From positions 62,001 through 126,000 of the forward strand of contig NZ_VTTP01000008.1 of assembly GCF_008364845.1 (NCBI RefSeq): DNA of 64,000 bases, in the 5' to 3' direction. The notes under the pieces are model-generated. The model made no database searches. It saw only the letters and a program-made list of their open reading frames with translations, and was not told where the DNA came from. The stretch's first letter is position 1, and each line of letters begins with the position of its first letter. This document shows, in pieces, positions 50,909-59,243 of this stretch. The position numbers were made by a program, and so were the translations under genes. Origin of the DNA: Actinotalea subterranea (GTDB taxonomy: Bacteria > Actinomycetota > Actinomycetes > Actinomycetales > Cellulomonadaceae).

Positions 50909-51553
50909 CTACCGCGCGCCCGCCACGGACGCCGCGCGGCTCCCGGCCTCGTACGCCGCCTCCTGCGCGGCCTTCTTCAGGAGCGCGCCGGCCTCGATGA
51001 AGGCGTCCATCGCGGGGCTCACCCCGGCCAGCGTCAGCTCGCGCTCGACCAGGGTGAGGTCGGCGCCCCAGAGGTCGCCGACGATCCGGCGCAGGTAGGC
51101 GGTGCTGTGGTCCCAGCCTTCGCGGGGCGCGCCCGGCCCGTACCCGCCGCCGCGGGTGGTCACCACGACCGTCGGCTTGCCGTCGAGGAGCCTCTCGCCG
51201 TTGGTGCCGCCGGCGACGGCCAGGTCGATCCACGTCTTGACGTGCTGGGAGACGCCCCAGTTGTAGAGGGGCAGGGCGAGGATCGCGCCGTCGGCGTTGC
51301 GCAGCTCGTCGGCGAGGGTGCCGGCGAGGGTGAGTGCGTCGCGCTGCTCGGGCGTGCGCTGGTCCTCGGGTGTGAACCCGCCGCCGATCGCGGCCGCCCA
51401 GGCGTCGGCCGGGAGCGGCTCGGCACCCAGGTGGCGCCGGACGAAGCTCGCGCCGGGCTGCACGGCGGTCCAGCCGGACTCGGCGAGGTCGGCGAGCTCG
51501 CTGCTCGCGGAGTGGGAACCCTGGATGCTTGCATCGATGCGCAGGACGGACAT
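50909..51553 (-). CDS. FMN-dependent NADH-azoreductase/quinone reductase
   Basis: 214 residues, flavodoxin fold. 'VLRIDASIQGSHSASSELAD' is the FMN-phosphate start; 'GAILALPLYNWGVSQHVKTW' and 'VVVTTRGGGYGPG' are the AzoR-type FMN-binding loops. It reduces quinones or azo compounds by two electrons. ATG 51553 has AAGGAG. It diverges from a MarR gene, with twin palindromes between, so induction by electrophiles or quinones is likely. Confidence 0.9.
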   Translation of the reverse strand: MSVLRIDASIQGSHSASSELADLAESGWTAVQPGASFVRRHLGAEPLPADAWAAAIGGGFTPEDQRTPEQRDALTLAGTLADELRNADGAILALPLYNWGVSQHVKTWIDLAVAGGTNGERLLDGKPTVVVTTRGGGYGPGAPREGWDHSTAYLRRIVGDLWGADLTLVERELTLAGVSPAMDAFIEAGALLKKAAQEAAYEAGSRAASVAGAR

Positions 51554-51568
51554 GGCTGCTCCTTCGGG

Positions 51569-51628
51569 TTGAATGTTCAAGTCCAGCGTGACATGGATCG
51601 ACTTGAACATTCAAGTCCCGACTACGAT
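51569..51628. promoter_or_regulatory. Twin TTGAA..TTCAA operators and a leaderless -10
   Basis: TTGAATGTTCAA (51569-51580) and TTGAACATTCAA (51603-51614) are reverse complements of each other, 34 bases apart. TACGAT (51623-51628) follows the second and ends six bases before the MarR GTG. This is a typical MarR-type arrangement controlling both divergent genes. Confidence 0.8.
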
Positions 51629-51634
51629 GCAGAT

Positions 51635-52141
51635 GTGTCCGACGCAACTCCGTGGCTCGACGGCGACGAGCGCCACGCCTGGATGTCCCTGATCGCCATG
51701 CTCATGAGCCTGCCGCCCGCGATCGACGCCCAGCTCAAGCGGGACAGCGGCCTCAACTTCTTCGAGTACTCGATCCTGTCCCAGCTCTCGGGTGCGCCCG
51801 GTCGACGGATGCAGATGGCCCGGCTCGCCCAGATGGCCGGCGGAACGTTGTCACGGCTCTCGCACGCTGCGAGCCGGCTCGAGGAGCGCGAGCTGGTCCA
51901 CCGGCACCTCGTCACGGGGGAGTCACGGTGCACCGAGCTGGCCCTGACCGACGCCGGCATGACCTTCCTGGAAGCCGCGGCCCCCGGGCACGTGCGCGAG
52001 GCGCGGCGCCTGGTCTTCGACGTGCTGACCCCGGAGCAGGTCGCTCAGGTCCGCGACATCGCACAATCGATCACGACGGCGGCCTCGCCCGAGGTCGCCC
52101 GAGCGCTGCGTGAAGCGATCGTCGCCTCAGATCGGCTCTGA
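51635..52141 (+). CDS. MarR-family regulator
   Basis: 168 residues. Winged HTH in the middle: 'NFFEYSILSQLSGAPGRRMQ', 'MARLAQMAGGTLSRLSHAAS', 'RLEERELVHRH', with dimerisation helices at both ends. GTG 51635 is leaderless by -10 spacing. Likely represses itself and the azoreductase gene. I see no Cys in the sequence, so the inducer is probably a ligand rather than thiol oxidation. Confidence 0.9.
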   Translation: MSDATPWLDGDERHAWMSLIAMLMSLPPAIDAQLKRDSGLNFFEYSILSQLSGAPGRRMQMARLAQMAGGTLSRLSHAASRLEERELVHRHLVTGESRCTELALTDAGMTFLEAAAPGHVREARRLVFDVLTPEQVAQVRDIAQSITTAASPEVARALREAIVASDRL

Positions 52142-52250
52142 CGGCCGAGCCGCCTCACTCGCGGAAGGCGCCCTGACCCGACGCGAGGCCCCGCGGCCGC
52201 AGTGCCCGACCTCCGGTGACGCGAGGTCCCACCACGAAGGAGTCCGACCA

Positions 52251-52688
52251 GTGACCGAGCGCAACCCCGGCGAGATCATGCAGGACGTGGGGCGGCAGTT
52301 CTTCGAGGCCGCGCCCCAGGGGTGGGCGAACGGCTCGATCGTCTACCGCCGGGTCGGGAAGACGGCGGAGACCCAGGCCACGGCTCAGGCCGCTGACGGC
52401 ACGCCCCTGACCGTCGTGATGGGGCGCCCGGTGCTGCGTGCTCTCAGGGAGCTGCGGGCCGCGATGGCCCGGCCGGGTTCCGGCGCGTGGTTCACCGCGG
52501 TCGCACGGTTCACCTCCGACGGCCGCATGACCTGGGACTTCGACCACGACCACGAGCCGGAGTGGGTCACCGGGATCTCGCCGCTGCACTACCTCCAGGA
52601 GCAGGAGGAGTTCCCGCGCGACCAGGAGCACACGCCCGCCTGGCTGCGCGAGCGGCTCACCCAGGGGCAGGCGCTCGGCGGCCTCTGA
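52251..52688 (+). CDS. YezG/DUF600-like orphan immunity protein
   Basis: 145 residues. 'GSIVYRRVGKTAETQATAQA', 'MTWDFDHDHEPEWVTGISPL' and 'EFPRDQEHTPAWLRERL' resemble the YezG family, immunity proteins of LXG-type toxins in Bacillus. No toxin gene is adjacent. GTG 52251 has GAAGGAG. It may be a solitary immunity gene guarding against other strains, or a domesticated protein. Confidence 0.65.
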   Translation: MTERNPGEIMQDVGRQFFEAAPQGWANGSIVYRRVGKTAETQATAQAADGTPLTVVMGRPVLRALRELRAAMARPGSGAWFTAVARFTSDGRMTWDFDHDHEPEWVTGISPLHYLQEQEEFPRDQEHTPAWLRERLTQGQALGGL

Positions 52689-52895
52689 GGCCGCCGGTCC
52701 TAGGGGCCCGCTCGGCGAGGGCTGGTCGCCGAACCCGTCGGTCGGCCGACGCCCCCACCGCCTGCACCCGATCGGGTGAACCGGGCCGCGGCCCTGCGCC
52801 TACCCGTGCGGAAGGATGCGCCTTGGAGTGCCGTCGGACCCAACCCCGATCACCCCGGTCTCCGTTCTCTGTTCAGGACGACGACGGGAGGGCCG

Positions 52896-53438
52896 GTGTC
52901 TCGGTGGGAGCCGATGCTCGAGCAGGTGGTGCGTGAGCGCTACCCCAGGCTCGTGGCGCACGCGATGCTGCTGGTGCCGAGCCGGCAGGAGGCCGAGGAC
53001 CTCGTGCAGGACGCCATCGTCTCGACCTTCTCCGGCCGGGCGCGCTTCGCCACCGTGGCCGAGGCGGAGGCGTACGTGCGTCGCGCCGTCGTGTCGCGGT
53101 TCCTCGACGCGGGGCGCCGACGCGCCTCCGAGGGGCGAGCGCTCGCGAAGGTGGGCGCGCGGCTGGGACCGGACGCGGAGCCGGCCGTGACACCTGGGCT
53201 GGAGCCCGAGATCGAGACGGCGCTCGCGGGCCTGCCGCCCAGGGTGCGCGCCTGCGTCGTGCTGCGGCACATGGAGGACCTGTCGGTCCGGGAGACCGCC
53301 CAGCTGCTGCGACTGAGCGAGGGCGCCGTGAAGCGCTACGTCGCCGACGGGATCGCGGCCCTTAACGCCGTGCTCGGGGTTGTGGCGTCGGATGACGCGC
53401 AGTTCGTGGAGACGAGGGAGTCGCGTCGTGGAGCGTGA
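52896..53438 (+). CDS. SigE-like ECF sigma factor
   Basis: 180 residues. Region 2 ('YPRLVAHAMLLVPSRQEAED', 'LVQDAIVSTFSGRARF') and region 4 ('ALAGLPPRVRACVVLRHMED', 'LSVRETAQLLRLSEGAVKRY') are clear. GTG 52896 has GGGAGG upstream; earlier starts would add a non-conserved tail. It overlaps the next gene by 11 bases, the usual setting for a sigma and its membrane partner. Confidence 0.88.
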   Translation: MSRWEPMLEQVVRERYPRLVAHAMLLVPSRQEAEDLVQDAIVSTFSGRARFATVAEAEAYVRRAVVSRFLDAGRRRASEGRALAKVGARLGPDAEPAVTPGLEPEIETALAGLPPRVRACVVLRHMEDLSVRETAQLLRLSEGAVKRYVADGIAALNAVLGVVASDDAQFVETRESRRGA

Positions 53439-54942
53439 GCTGTCGGACGTCATGGCCGAGGCCGTCGCGGCACGGGAACGTGCCCTCACCGGGCTGAACC
53501 CGGCGCCCGAGGCCGTCGCCGGGATGCGGGCGCGGGTGCGCCGGCGGCGCGGTGTGCGGCGTGGGCTGCAGGCCCTGGCCGTGGTGCCGGTCGTGGGCGC
53601 CGCGGTGCTGGCGGCCGCGCTGATCGGGCACGACCCGGCGCCGGTACCGCCGGTCCACACGGACTCGCCCACGCCGACGCAGGAGCCGACGCCGACGCCG
53701 ACGAGCAGCCCGTCCTCGACACCCACGCCGTCCGCCCCCGAGCTCGGCGCACCCGTGCTCGAGCCCGGCCTGCCACCGTTCCACGAGGCCCCCGAGGGGA
53801 TCCTTGACGAGGCCGGGCCGGGGTGGTTCCTGGTGACGTGGCAGACGCACCGGTTCGACGAGGCGAGCTTCCCGGCGTCGGACACGTCGGTGCTCCTCGT
53901 CGACCCGGCAGGTACGCGCTACCGGCTCCTCACCCTTCCGTCGGCGCCCTCGCCTACAGCGACGGGCGACCCGTCCCCTGTGCAGCACGAGGTGGTGGAC
54001 TGGGAGGCCGGGGCGAGCACCGCCGTGATGCGCGTGCGAGAGGGTGGCAGCTCCATCGGGGGCCCGTTCGTCACGCTCGACCTCCTCACGGGCGAGATGC
54101 AGCCGGTGGACGCCGGGCCCGACCGGGTGTGGTTCGAGGAGCTCGAGATCGTCGCCACCACCGCGGACGGCACGCGGCTGTGGCGCGGGGTGTCACAGGA
54201 GTCGACGGTGCTCACGGTGACGCGCGGTGAGCAGGTGCAGCAGATCGACACCGGCGTGACGGGCCACGTGGTCGAGCCCAGCCCCGACGGGTCGCTCGTC
54301 TGGGTCGGGGGAGGGATCAACGCAGACGAGGCCGTGGTCGACCTCGCCAGCGGGAGCGTCGTCGCCCGGCTCCCGGCCGGGGAGACCGCGTCGGGATGGT
54401 GCGAGGTGTCGGGCTGGTGGGCCGACGACACCGTGCTCCAGACCTGCACGGACAACGAGCTCCTGTCGGACGAGGGGATCTGGTCCGAGCCGGAGTCCGT
54501 GCGGCTCGTCACGGCCGACGTCGCGCAGCTCGTCAGCGGAACGAGCACGCCGATCCGCACGCTGTCCTCCGCCGACGTCGCGCCCTTCGGCTGGGACTCC
54601 GCCAACGTCGGCGAGGGCGTCGTCGCCGTGGCAGGGGCAGCAGTCGAGCAGGTCGGCAGCCCGGAGATCTGCCCGGTAGGCGGCTGGCTGATCGACGCGG
54701 ACGGCGCGCGGCTGATCGACGTGGGCCACCCCGGCGGCGCCGCTCCCGCGCAGGTCGAGTTCGGCACGACGCCGGGCCGCCTGGTCATCTGGAGCTCGCT
54801 CAGCTGCCACGAGGCCGTGGGGCCCGACCGCCTCGTCGCGTACGACGTGGCCACTGGAGCACTGATCGATCTGGCCGGGTCACCTCATGCCGACGACGGT
54901 GGCTACTCCGGCGGCCCGGTGTCCTGGGTGGCGGGCCGCTGA
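53428..54942 (+). CDS. Membrane-anchored sigma-factor partner with an outer beta-rich domain
   Basis: 504 residues. The first ~40 residues are cytoplasmic ('AVAARERALTGLNPAPEAVA', 'GMRARVRRRRGVRRG'). One transmembrane helix (~45-65), a Pro/Thr-rich spacer (~70-105) and a large beta-rich outer domain (possibly a propeller) with paired cysteines ('SGWCEVS', 'LQTCTDN', 'PEICPVG', 'LSCHEA') follow. It lacks an obvious zinc anti-sigma motif, so whether it inhibits the sigma factor is open. Overlap and context suggest sensing of an outer signal. Confidence 0.75.
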   Translation: MERELSDVMAEAVAARERALTGLNPAPEAVAGMRARVRRRRGVRRGLQALAVVPVVGAAVLAAALIGHDPAPVPPVHTDSPTPTQEPTPTPTSSPSSTPTPSAPELGAPVLEPGLPPFHEAPEGILDEAGPGWFLVTWQTHRFDEASFPASDTSVLLVDPAGTRYRLLTLPSAPSPTATGDPSPVQHEVVDWEAGASTAVMRVREGGSSIGGPFVTLDLLTGEMQPVDAGPDRVWFEELEIVATTADGTRLWRGVSQESTVLTVTRGEQVQQIDTGVTGHVVEPSPDGSLVWVGGGINADEAVVDLASGSVVARLPAGETASGWCEVSGWWADDTVLQTCTDNELLSDEGIWSEPESVRLVTADVAQLVSGTSTPIRTLSSADVAPFGWDSANVGEGVVAVAGAAVEQVGSPEICPVGGWLIDADGARLIDVGHPGGAAPAQVEFGTTPGRLVIWSSLSCHEAVGPDRLVAYDVATGALIDLAGSPHADDGGYSGGPVSWVAGR

Positions 54943-54978
54943 ACGCGGGCTACCGCGAGCCCGCTCCGCGCGCCGGCA

Positions 54979-55587
54979 CTACACGGCCAGGCTGGTCGGC
55001 GCCCCGAGGTAGGTCACGTCGGGCACCGTGAACGGGAGCTCGCGGAAGCCGAGACGGTCGTAGAACGCGCGTGCCGGGGTGTTGGCCGTGAGCATGCCCA
55101 GGTGCACGGCGGGCACGCCGCGCTCGCGCAGCGCGGCGAGGTAGGTGCGGATCAGCGCTCGGCCGTGGCCCGCCCCTTGGCTGCCCGGCAGCAGGTCGAT
55201 GTGCAGGTGCGCGGGGTGGTCCGCGAGCTCCGGGTGCACGTTGCGCTCGGGGTGGTGGAGCAGGTCGACGAGCGACTCCTCCGGCGTGCTGGGCTCGCCG
55301 GCGGGCAGCGGGTAGCGGTCGGCGACGCGCGGGAGCCACTCCGCGCGGTGGCGCTCGGCCCAGCGTGCCGTGTTGGCGGTGCCGAGCACGTACCCGACGG
55401 CCCGCGTGCCGTCGTCCAGCACGAAGGCGAGCTCGGGCTCGAGGTGCAGGTACGGGCCCGCGAACAGGTCGGGCATCAGGTCGTCGCTCGAGTACATGCC
55501 GCGCGCGTCGCCACCCCCGTCTGCGGTGCGCACGCAGATGTCGTAGACGTCGTCCCTGTCGGTGTCACGGTACGGCCGGATCTCCAC
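54979..55587 (-). CDS. GNAT-family N-acetyltransferase
   Basis: About 202 residues. 'VEIRPYRDTDRDDVYDICVR' is the N-terminal start strand and helix. 'LLPGSQGAGHGRALIRTYLA' is the acetyl-CoA loop (Q-G-x-G-x-G/A) and 'ANTPARAFYDRLGF' the C-terminal motif. GTG 55587 is used; ATG 55605 would add six residues. The substrate is unknown. Confidence 0.88.
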   Translation of the reverse strand: MEIRPYRDTDRDDVYDICVRTADGGGDARGMYSSDDLMPDLFAGPYLHLEPELAFVLDDGTRAVGYVLGTANTARWAERHRAEWLPRVADRYPLPAGEPSTPEESLVDLLHHPERNVHPELADHPAHLHIDLLPGSQGAGHGRALIRTYLAALRERGVPAVHLGMLTANTPARAFYDRLGFRELPFTVPDVTYLGAPTSLAV

Positions 55588-55701
55588 GGCCCGAGTGTGC
55601 CGCATAGGCCACTCGGACGTCAGGGAAGACGTGCCGGGACGGCGCGCGACGCAGTGCTGGCGTCGTCCCGAGGCAGCGGGGCGGCCTCCGCCGTCGTGCT
55701 C

Positions 55702-55938
55702 TCAGCGCTCCGGTGCGGACACCTCGTCGTCGATGCGGCGGCGCTCGTCGTGGATCGTGGCGCCGGACGTGAGCAGTGCGAGCTCGTGGTCGCGGAAGTG
55801 GTGGCCGCAGAAGAGCAGGGACAGGCCGTCCGCGGTGTGGATCGTCGCGCGGACGTAGGCCTGCGCGCCGCAGCTGTCGCACCGGTCCGCTCGCGTGAGC
55901 TCGGCCGGCGTGGTCGTCGCCAGGGTGGTGGCGGTCAT
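55702..55938 (-). CDS. DUF7455-like small zinc-ribbon protein
   Basis: 78 residues. 'RADRCDSCGAQAYVRATIHT' followed by 'LSLLFCGHHFRDHELALL' gives a C-x2-C ... C-x-H-H zinc site. This small protein is very common in actinobacteria next to housekeeping genes; function unknown. ATG 55938 has AGAAGAGG upstream. Confidence 0.85.
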   Translation of the reverse strand: MTATTLATTTPAELTRADRCDSCGAQAYVRATIHTADGLSLLFCGHHFRDHELALLTSGATIHDERRRIDDEVSAPER

Positions 55939-56141
55939 GTCGGTACCTCTTCTCCGTGGGCGGTGCGCCGCCCGGCGGGCGACACCTGTCAGAACCTCAC
56001 CGGGAGCGCGCAGATTCCGGCAGGTTGTTCGCTCAGCGGTGAACCGCGACGTCCACGGGAAGACGACTCACACCGGGTGTCCGGCAAGATGGCAACCGAG
56101 CGCCGCCGGTTCTTGCCGGCGCCGCGCGTGACGAGGGGGGC

Positions 56142-56495
56142 GTGGACGACGACGTGACGGTCGACGACGGCGTTCCCGTCCACGCGTCCCCGCAGCGGCG
56201 CCGGGCGCCGACCTGGATGTTCGTGCTGACCGGCACGCTCGTGATGGTCCTGCTCCTTGCCGGCGCGGTCCTGTCGTACTTCGCGACAGCGTTCTCGGTC
56301 ATGTGCACGGATGACTTCGACCCCTCCGACTGCGGCGAGACCCAGCTGCGGGCCGCGATGCCGATCGTCTCGGCGCTCCTGGGTGCCGTCGCGTGGTGCG
56401 TCGGCTGGGCGCGGAGGAGGACGCCGGTGGGAACCGGGTGGGCGTGGGGTGGAGTGGCGATCGCCCTCGTGGGCCTCGTGGTGGCGTTCGGCTGA
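56142..56495 (+). CDS. Small membrane protein
   Basis: 117 residues from GTG 56142. An acidic-basic N-terminus is followed by three transmembrane helices (~27-49, ~70-88, ~97-116). A short outer loop has two cysteines ('MCTDDFDPSDCGETQ') that could form a disulphide. No family recognised; no clear ribosome-binding site. Confidence 0.6.
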   Translation: MDDDVTVDDGVPVHASPQRRRAPTWMFVLTGTLVMVLLLAGAVLSYFATAFSVMCTDDFDPSDCGETQLRAAMPIVSALLGAVAWCVGWARRRTPVGTGWAWGGVAIALVGLVVAFG

Positions 56496-56690
56496 TCTGG
56501 CAGGGGTGAACCGCCGAGTGCTGTAGGCGTCGGTCGGCGACGCAGCAGCACCCCGTGTCCGGTTTGTGGCGTAAACCACCCGTATGGCGGGTCCACGGCG
56601 CGCTCACAGGTGCGACGCTCATGATCGACGGCGTGCACCGCGCGCCGTCGCCGGATCCCGTCGTGGTGACCCCAGCGAGGAGCAGCTCAC

Positions 56691-57563
56691 ATGCGCACGA
56701 CCCGTCGCCCGTTCTTGGTCCCGCTGACGGTCCCGTTGGCAGTCGTCCTGGTCGCTGGGCTCGCGGCCTGTGGTGGCCCAGGCGCCGACCGCGAGGCGCC
56801 GGTGGCGCAGACTACGGCGTCCGCGGTTGCGGAGGAGGTGGTCGAGGAGGCTCCCGCCGAGGATGCCCCCGTGGATCTGACGCCGGAGACCCTGACCAAG
56901 GCGATGATCAGCGCGCAGACGGCGGCGGGCAGCTACGACGTCTCCGTGCTCACGACGTCGGGCCCCGAGTCCCGGTTCGGCGAGACGAGCGTGCAGATGG
57001 ACGGCTCCGTCAAGCTTCTCGACGGTCGGGCTTCCGTCGTGATGAAGGTGGTGACCCCGGGGCTGGAGGCCATGGAGACCCGCGTGATCGACCGCGTCAT
57101 GTACCTGAACATGGGCTCGACGACGCAGGGCAAGTTCTTGCGGGTGGACATGGACGACCCGTCTGACCCCGTGGCTGCGTCCATGCGTGGCTTCGACGTG
57201 CAGTTCGACATAAGGGCCACGCTCGAGGCCCAGGTGCCCGCGATCCTGAACGTGACGCCCCTGGGGGAGCCGGAGGAGATCGACGGCGTGATGGCGCAGG
57301 CCTATGTCCTCGTCACCGACCTGACCCTCCTGCCCCCTGACATGGTTGCGATGCTCGAGGAGAGTCAAGCGGTGAGCGGCATCAACCTGCCTGACACCCT
57401 CACGGAGACCTACTGGATCGGCCCGGACCGCCTCATCCGCAAGTCCGTGTCGGAGATCAAGGGGATGCGCACCGAGCGGCTGTTCACCAACTGGGGCAAG
57501 GGGGGCCTCATCGAGGCGCCTCCGGAGGATCAGATCCTCAGCCCGGAGGACCTGATCACCTGA
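56691..57563 (+). CDS. LppX/LprAFG-like lipoprotein
   Basis: 290 residues. Signal and lipobox 'LVAGLAACGGPG' (Cys ~27) precede an acidic spacer. The mature domain alternates strands: 'SYDVSVLTTSGPESRFGETS', 'MDGSVKLLDGRASVVMKVVT', 'MYLNMGSTTQGKFLRVD' and 'TETYWIGPDRLIRKSVSEIK'. This fits the LppX/LprG half-barrel that carries lipids in mycobacteria. ATG 56691 has GAGGAG. Probably a lipid-binding envelope protein. Confidence 0.8.
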   Translation: MRTTRRPFLVPLTVPLAVVLVAGLAACGGPGADREAPVAQTTASAVAEEVVEEAPAEDAPVDLTPETLTKAMISAQTAAGSYDVSVLTTSGPESRFGETSVQMDGSVKLLDGRASVVMKVVTPGLEAMETRVIDRVMYLNMGSTTQGKFLRVDMDDPSDPVAASMRGFDVQFDIRATLEAQVPAILNVTPLGEPEEIDGVMAQAYVLVTDLTLLPPDMVAMLEESQAVSGINLPDTLTETYWIGPDRLIRKSVSEIKGMRTERLFTNWGKGGLIEAPPEDQILSPEDLIT

Positions 57564-57604
57564 ACCCGGGCGCCTGACGCAGAGCCCGAGCCCCGCGCGG
57601 CCCG

Positions 57605-57649
57605 GCCAGGGTGGGTGAGCCCGACGAGCGTCGGCTCGCCCGCCCTGGC
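57605..57649. terminator. Long bidirectional hairpin
   Basis: A stem of about 20 bp (left 57605-57625, right 57630-57649; outer arms GCCAGGG/CCCTGGC) with two U-G pairs and one bulged C, loop GAGC. It lies between the convergent LppX-like and VOC genes and can serve both. Confidence 0.75.
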
Positions 57650-57651
57650 GC

Positions 57652-58002
57652 TCAGGCCGCGATGAGGTCGAACGCGTTGCCCTCGGGGTCGGTGAGGGTG
57701 ACCCAGCTGGCGCCCGCGCTCACGCCGCCGAGCCGCCGCGCGCCGAGCCGCACGAGCCGCTCGGCCTCCCGGACGAGGTCGGCCGTCTCGAGGTCGAGGT
57801 GCAGGGCGTTGCGGACCGGGCGGCCCTCGGGCACGCGCTCGAACACGATGCGCGGCGCGCCCGAGGCGGCGTCGTCGGCGAGCTCGGCGTGCTGGGGCGT
57901 CGCGCCCGGGGCGATCACGCGGCCCAGGGCGTTGGCCCAGAACAGGGCGGTGGACTCGGCGTCGTAGGCGTCGAAGGTCAGACCGCGGAAGGTGCTGGCC
58001 AT
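57652..58002 (-). CDS. VOC-family (glyoxalase-like) protein
   Basis: 116 residues, two beta-alpha-beta-beta-beta modules: 'FRGLTFDAYDAESTALFWAN', 'PRIVFERVPEGRPVRNALHL', 'DLETADLVREAERLVRLGAR' and 'VTLTDPEGNAFDL'. His in 'NALHLDLE' and Glu in 'DPEGN' are the usual metal ligands. It may bind or detoxify a small molecule. It is divergent from a TetR across twin operators. Confidence 0.88.
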   Translation of the reverse strand: MASTFRGLTFDAYDAESTALFWANALGRVIAPGATPQHAELADDAASGAPRIVFERVPEGRPVRNALHLDLETADLVREAERLVRLGARRLGGVSAGASWVTLTDPEGNAFDLIAA

Positions 58003-58088
58003 GTTCGGCCTCCTCTCATGTGTGGGGCGCGGGGGAGCGGGACCGGTGAGGGCCGCCATGGTGGTGGGCGTCCGACTGCCGTAGGCTG

Positions 58089-58142
58089 TACCGGAGGCTC
58101 CTCCGCTTAGGCATGACCATAACCGGAGGTTCCTCCGTTTAG
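58089..58142. promoter_or_regulatory. Two 22-bp operator repeats between VOC and TetR genes
   Basis: TACCGGAGGCTCCTCCGCTT (from 58089) and AACCGGAGGTTCCTCCGTTT (from 58121) are direct repeats 32 bases apart. Each contains a palindrome with arms CGGAGG/CCTCCG (58092-58105 and 58124-58137), i.e. the same DNA face three helical turns apart. Confidence 0.8.
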
Positions 58143-58155
58143 CAAGGGAGTTGCT

Positions 58156-58740
58156 GTGCCCATCTCGACCGACCGTCCCCGCCGGGCCGACGCCGAGCGC
58201 AACCGCGCCCGGCTCCTGGCCGTGGCCGTGGAGGCGCTCGCGGAGAACTCCGACGTCCCCCTGGAGACCGTCGCCGAGCGCGCGTGCGTCGGCATCGGCA
58301 CGCTCTACCGGCACTTCCCGAGCCGCTCGGCGCTCATCCAGGCCGCGTACCAGCGCGAGGTCCAGGAGCTGTGCGACGCCGCCCCCGCGCTGCTCGGGGA
58401 CGACCGGCCGGCGGTCGACGCCCTGCGCGACTGGATGGGGCGCTTCGTGCGGTACGCCGCAGCCAAGCGCGGCATGGGCGCGGCCCTGCGCGAGGCGCTC
58501 GGCCAGGACTCACCGGTCTTCGTCGAGACGCGCACCAACATCACGGGCGCCATCGGCGTGCTGCTCGAGGCAGGCCGCGCCGACGGCTCCGTGCGGCCCG
58601 ACGTGGAGGCCGACGACCTGTGGCGTGCGATGAGTGCCGTCTGGCTCGTGCCCGACGGCGAGGAGTGGGCCGATCAGGTGCGCCGCATCCTCGACCTCGT
58701 CGTGGACGGCCTACGGTACGGGGCCGGCGCGCCCCGCTGA
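58156..58740 (+). CDS. TetR-family regulator
   Basis: 194 residues. HTH ~14-58 ('NRARLLAVAVEALAENSDVP', 'LETVAERACVGIGTLYRHFP') and a C-terminal domain typical of the TetR subfamily with 'MGRFVRYAAAKRGMGAALRE'. GTG 58156 has AAGGGAG upstream. Likely represses itself and the VOC gene via the twin sites. Confidence 0.9.
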   Translation: MPISTDRPRRADAERNRARLLAVAVEALAENSDVPLETVAERACVGIGTLYRHFPSRSALIQAAYQREVQELCDAAPALLGDDRPAVDALRDWMGRFVRYAAAKRGMGAALREALGQDSPVFVETRTNITGAIGVLLEAGRADGSVRPDVEADDLWRAMSAVWLVPDGEEWADQVRRILDLVVDGLRYGAGAPR

Positions 58741-58830
58741 CCGCCGCACGTCGGGCGCCCGGCGACGCGAGAGCGGCGGCCCGCGAAGCGAAGGCGGGGG
58801 CCCGCGAGCGAAGGCGGGGGCCCGCAGACC

Positions 58831-59019
58831 TCAGCGGATGAGCACCACGTACTGGCCCGGGTGCCGCCCCATGAGGGCGTGCAGCTGGGTCATGTCCCTG
58901 ATCTCGCTCGGCGAGCCGAGGTGACGTCCGCAGACGCACACCCCTTCGTCGTGCTTCATGTGGCCGTGGCGCCGGTGGGCGGCGGCCGGGACGAGACGGA
59001 AGCGTCGGCTGTGACGCAT
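58831..59019 (-). CDS. Small hypothetical protein
   Basis: 62 residues: 'MRHSRRFRLVPAAAHRRHGH', 'MKHDEGVCVCGRHLGSPSEI', 'RDMTQLHALMGRHPGQYVVL'. Many His, and a C-x-C plus nearby His that might bind metal. ATG 59019 has GAGGTGAGG, a good ribosome-binding site, which supports reality. No family known to me. Confidence 0.55.
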   Translation of the reverse strand: MRHSRRFRLVPAAAHRRHGHMKHDEGVCVCGRHLGSPSEIRDMTQLHALMGRHPGQYVVLIR

Positions 59020-59243
59020 GTCCCTCACCTCTGTTCGCGGGGGTCTCCTGCCCGTCCAGTGTCTCGCTCGGGCCGGGTGGCCACACGGGACTCGCGGGCC
59101 CGGTTCGCCCACGTGCGCCGCCCGACTGCGCCCACATGGGTGCGATCCGCCGCGAAGCGGGCGGGTGAGATTTCCTGAGAGCTCACCGAGCCACGCTGCC
59201 GACCGGCTGCCACCCGCTGCCACCCTGCTGGCACGAGCCGGGC

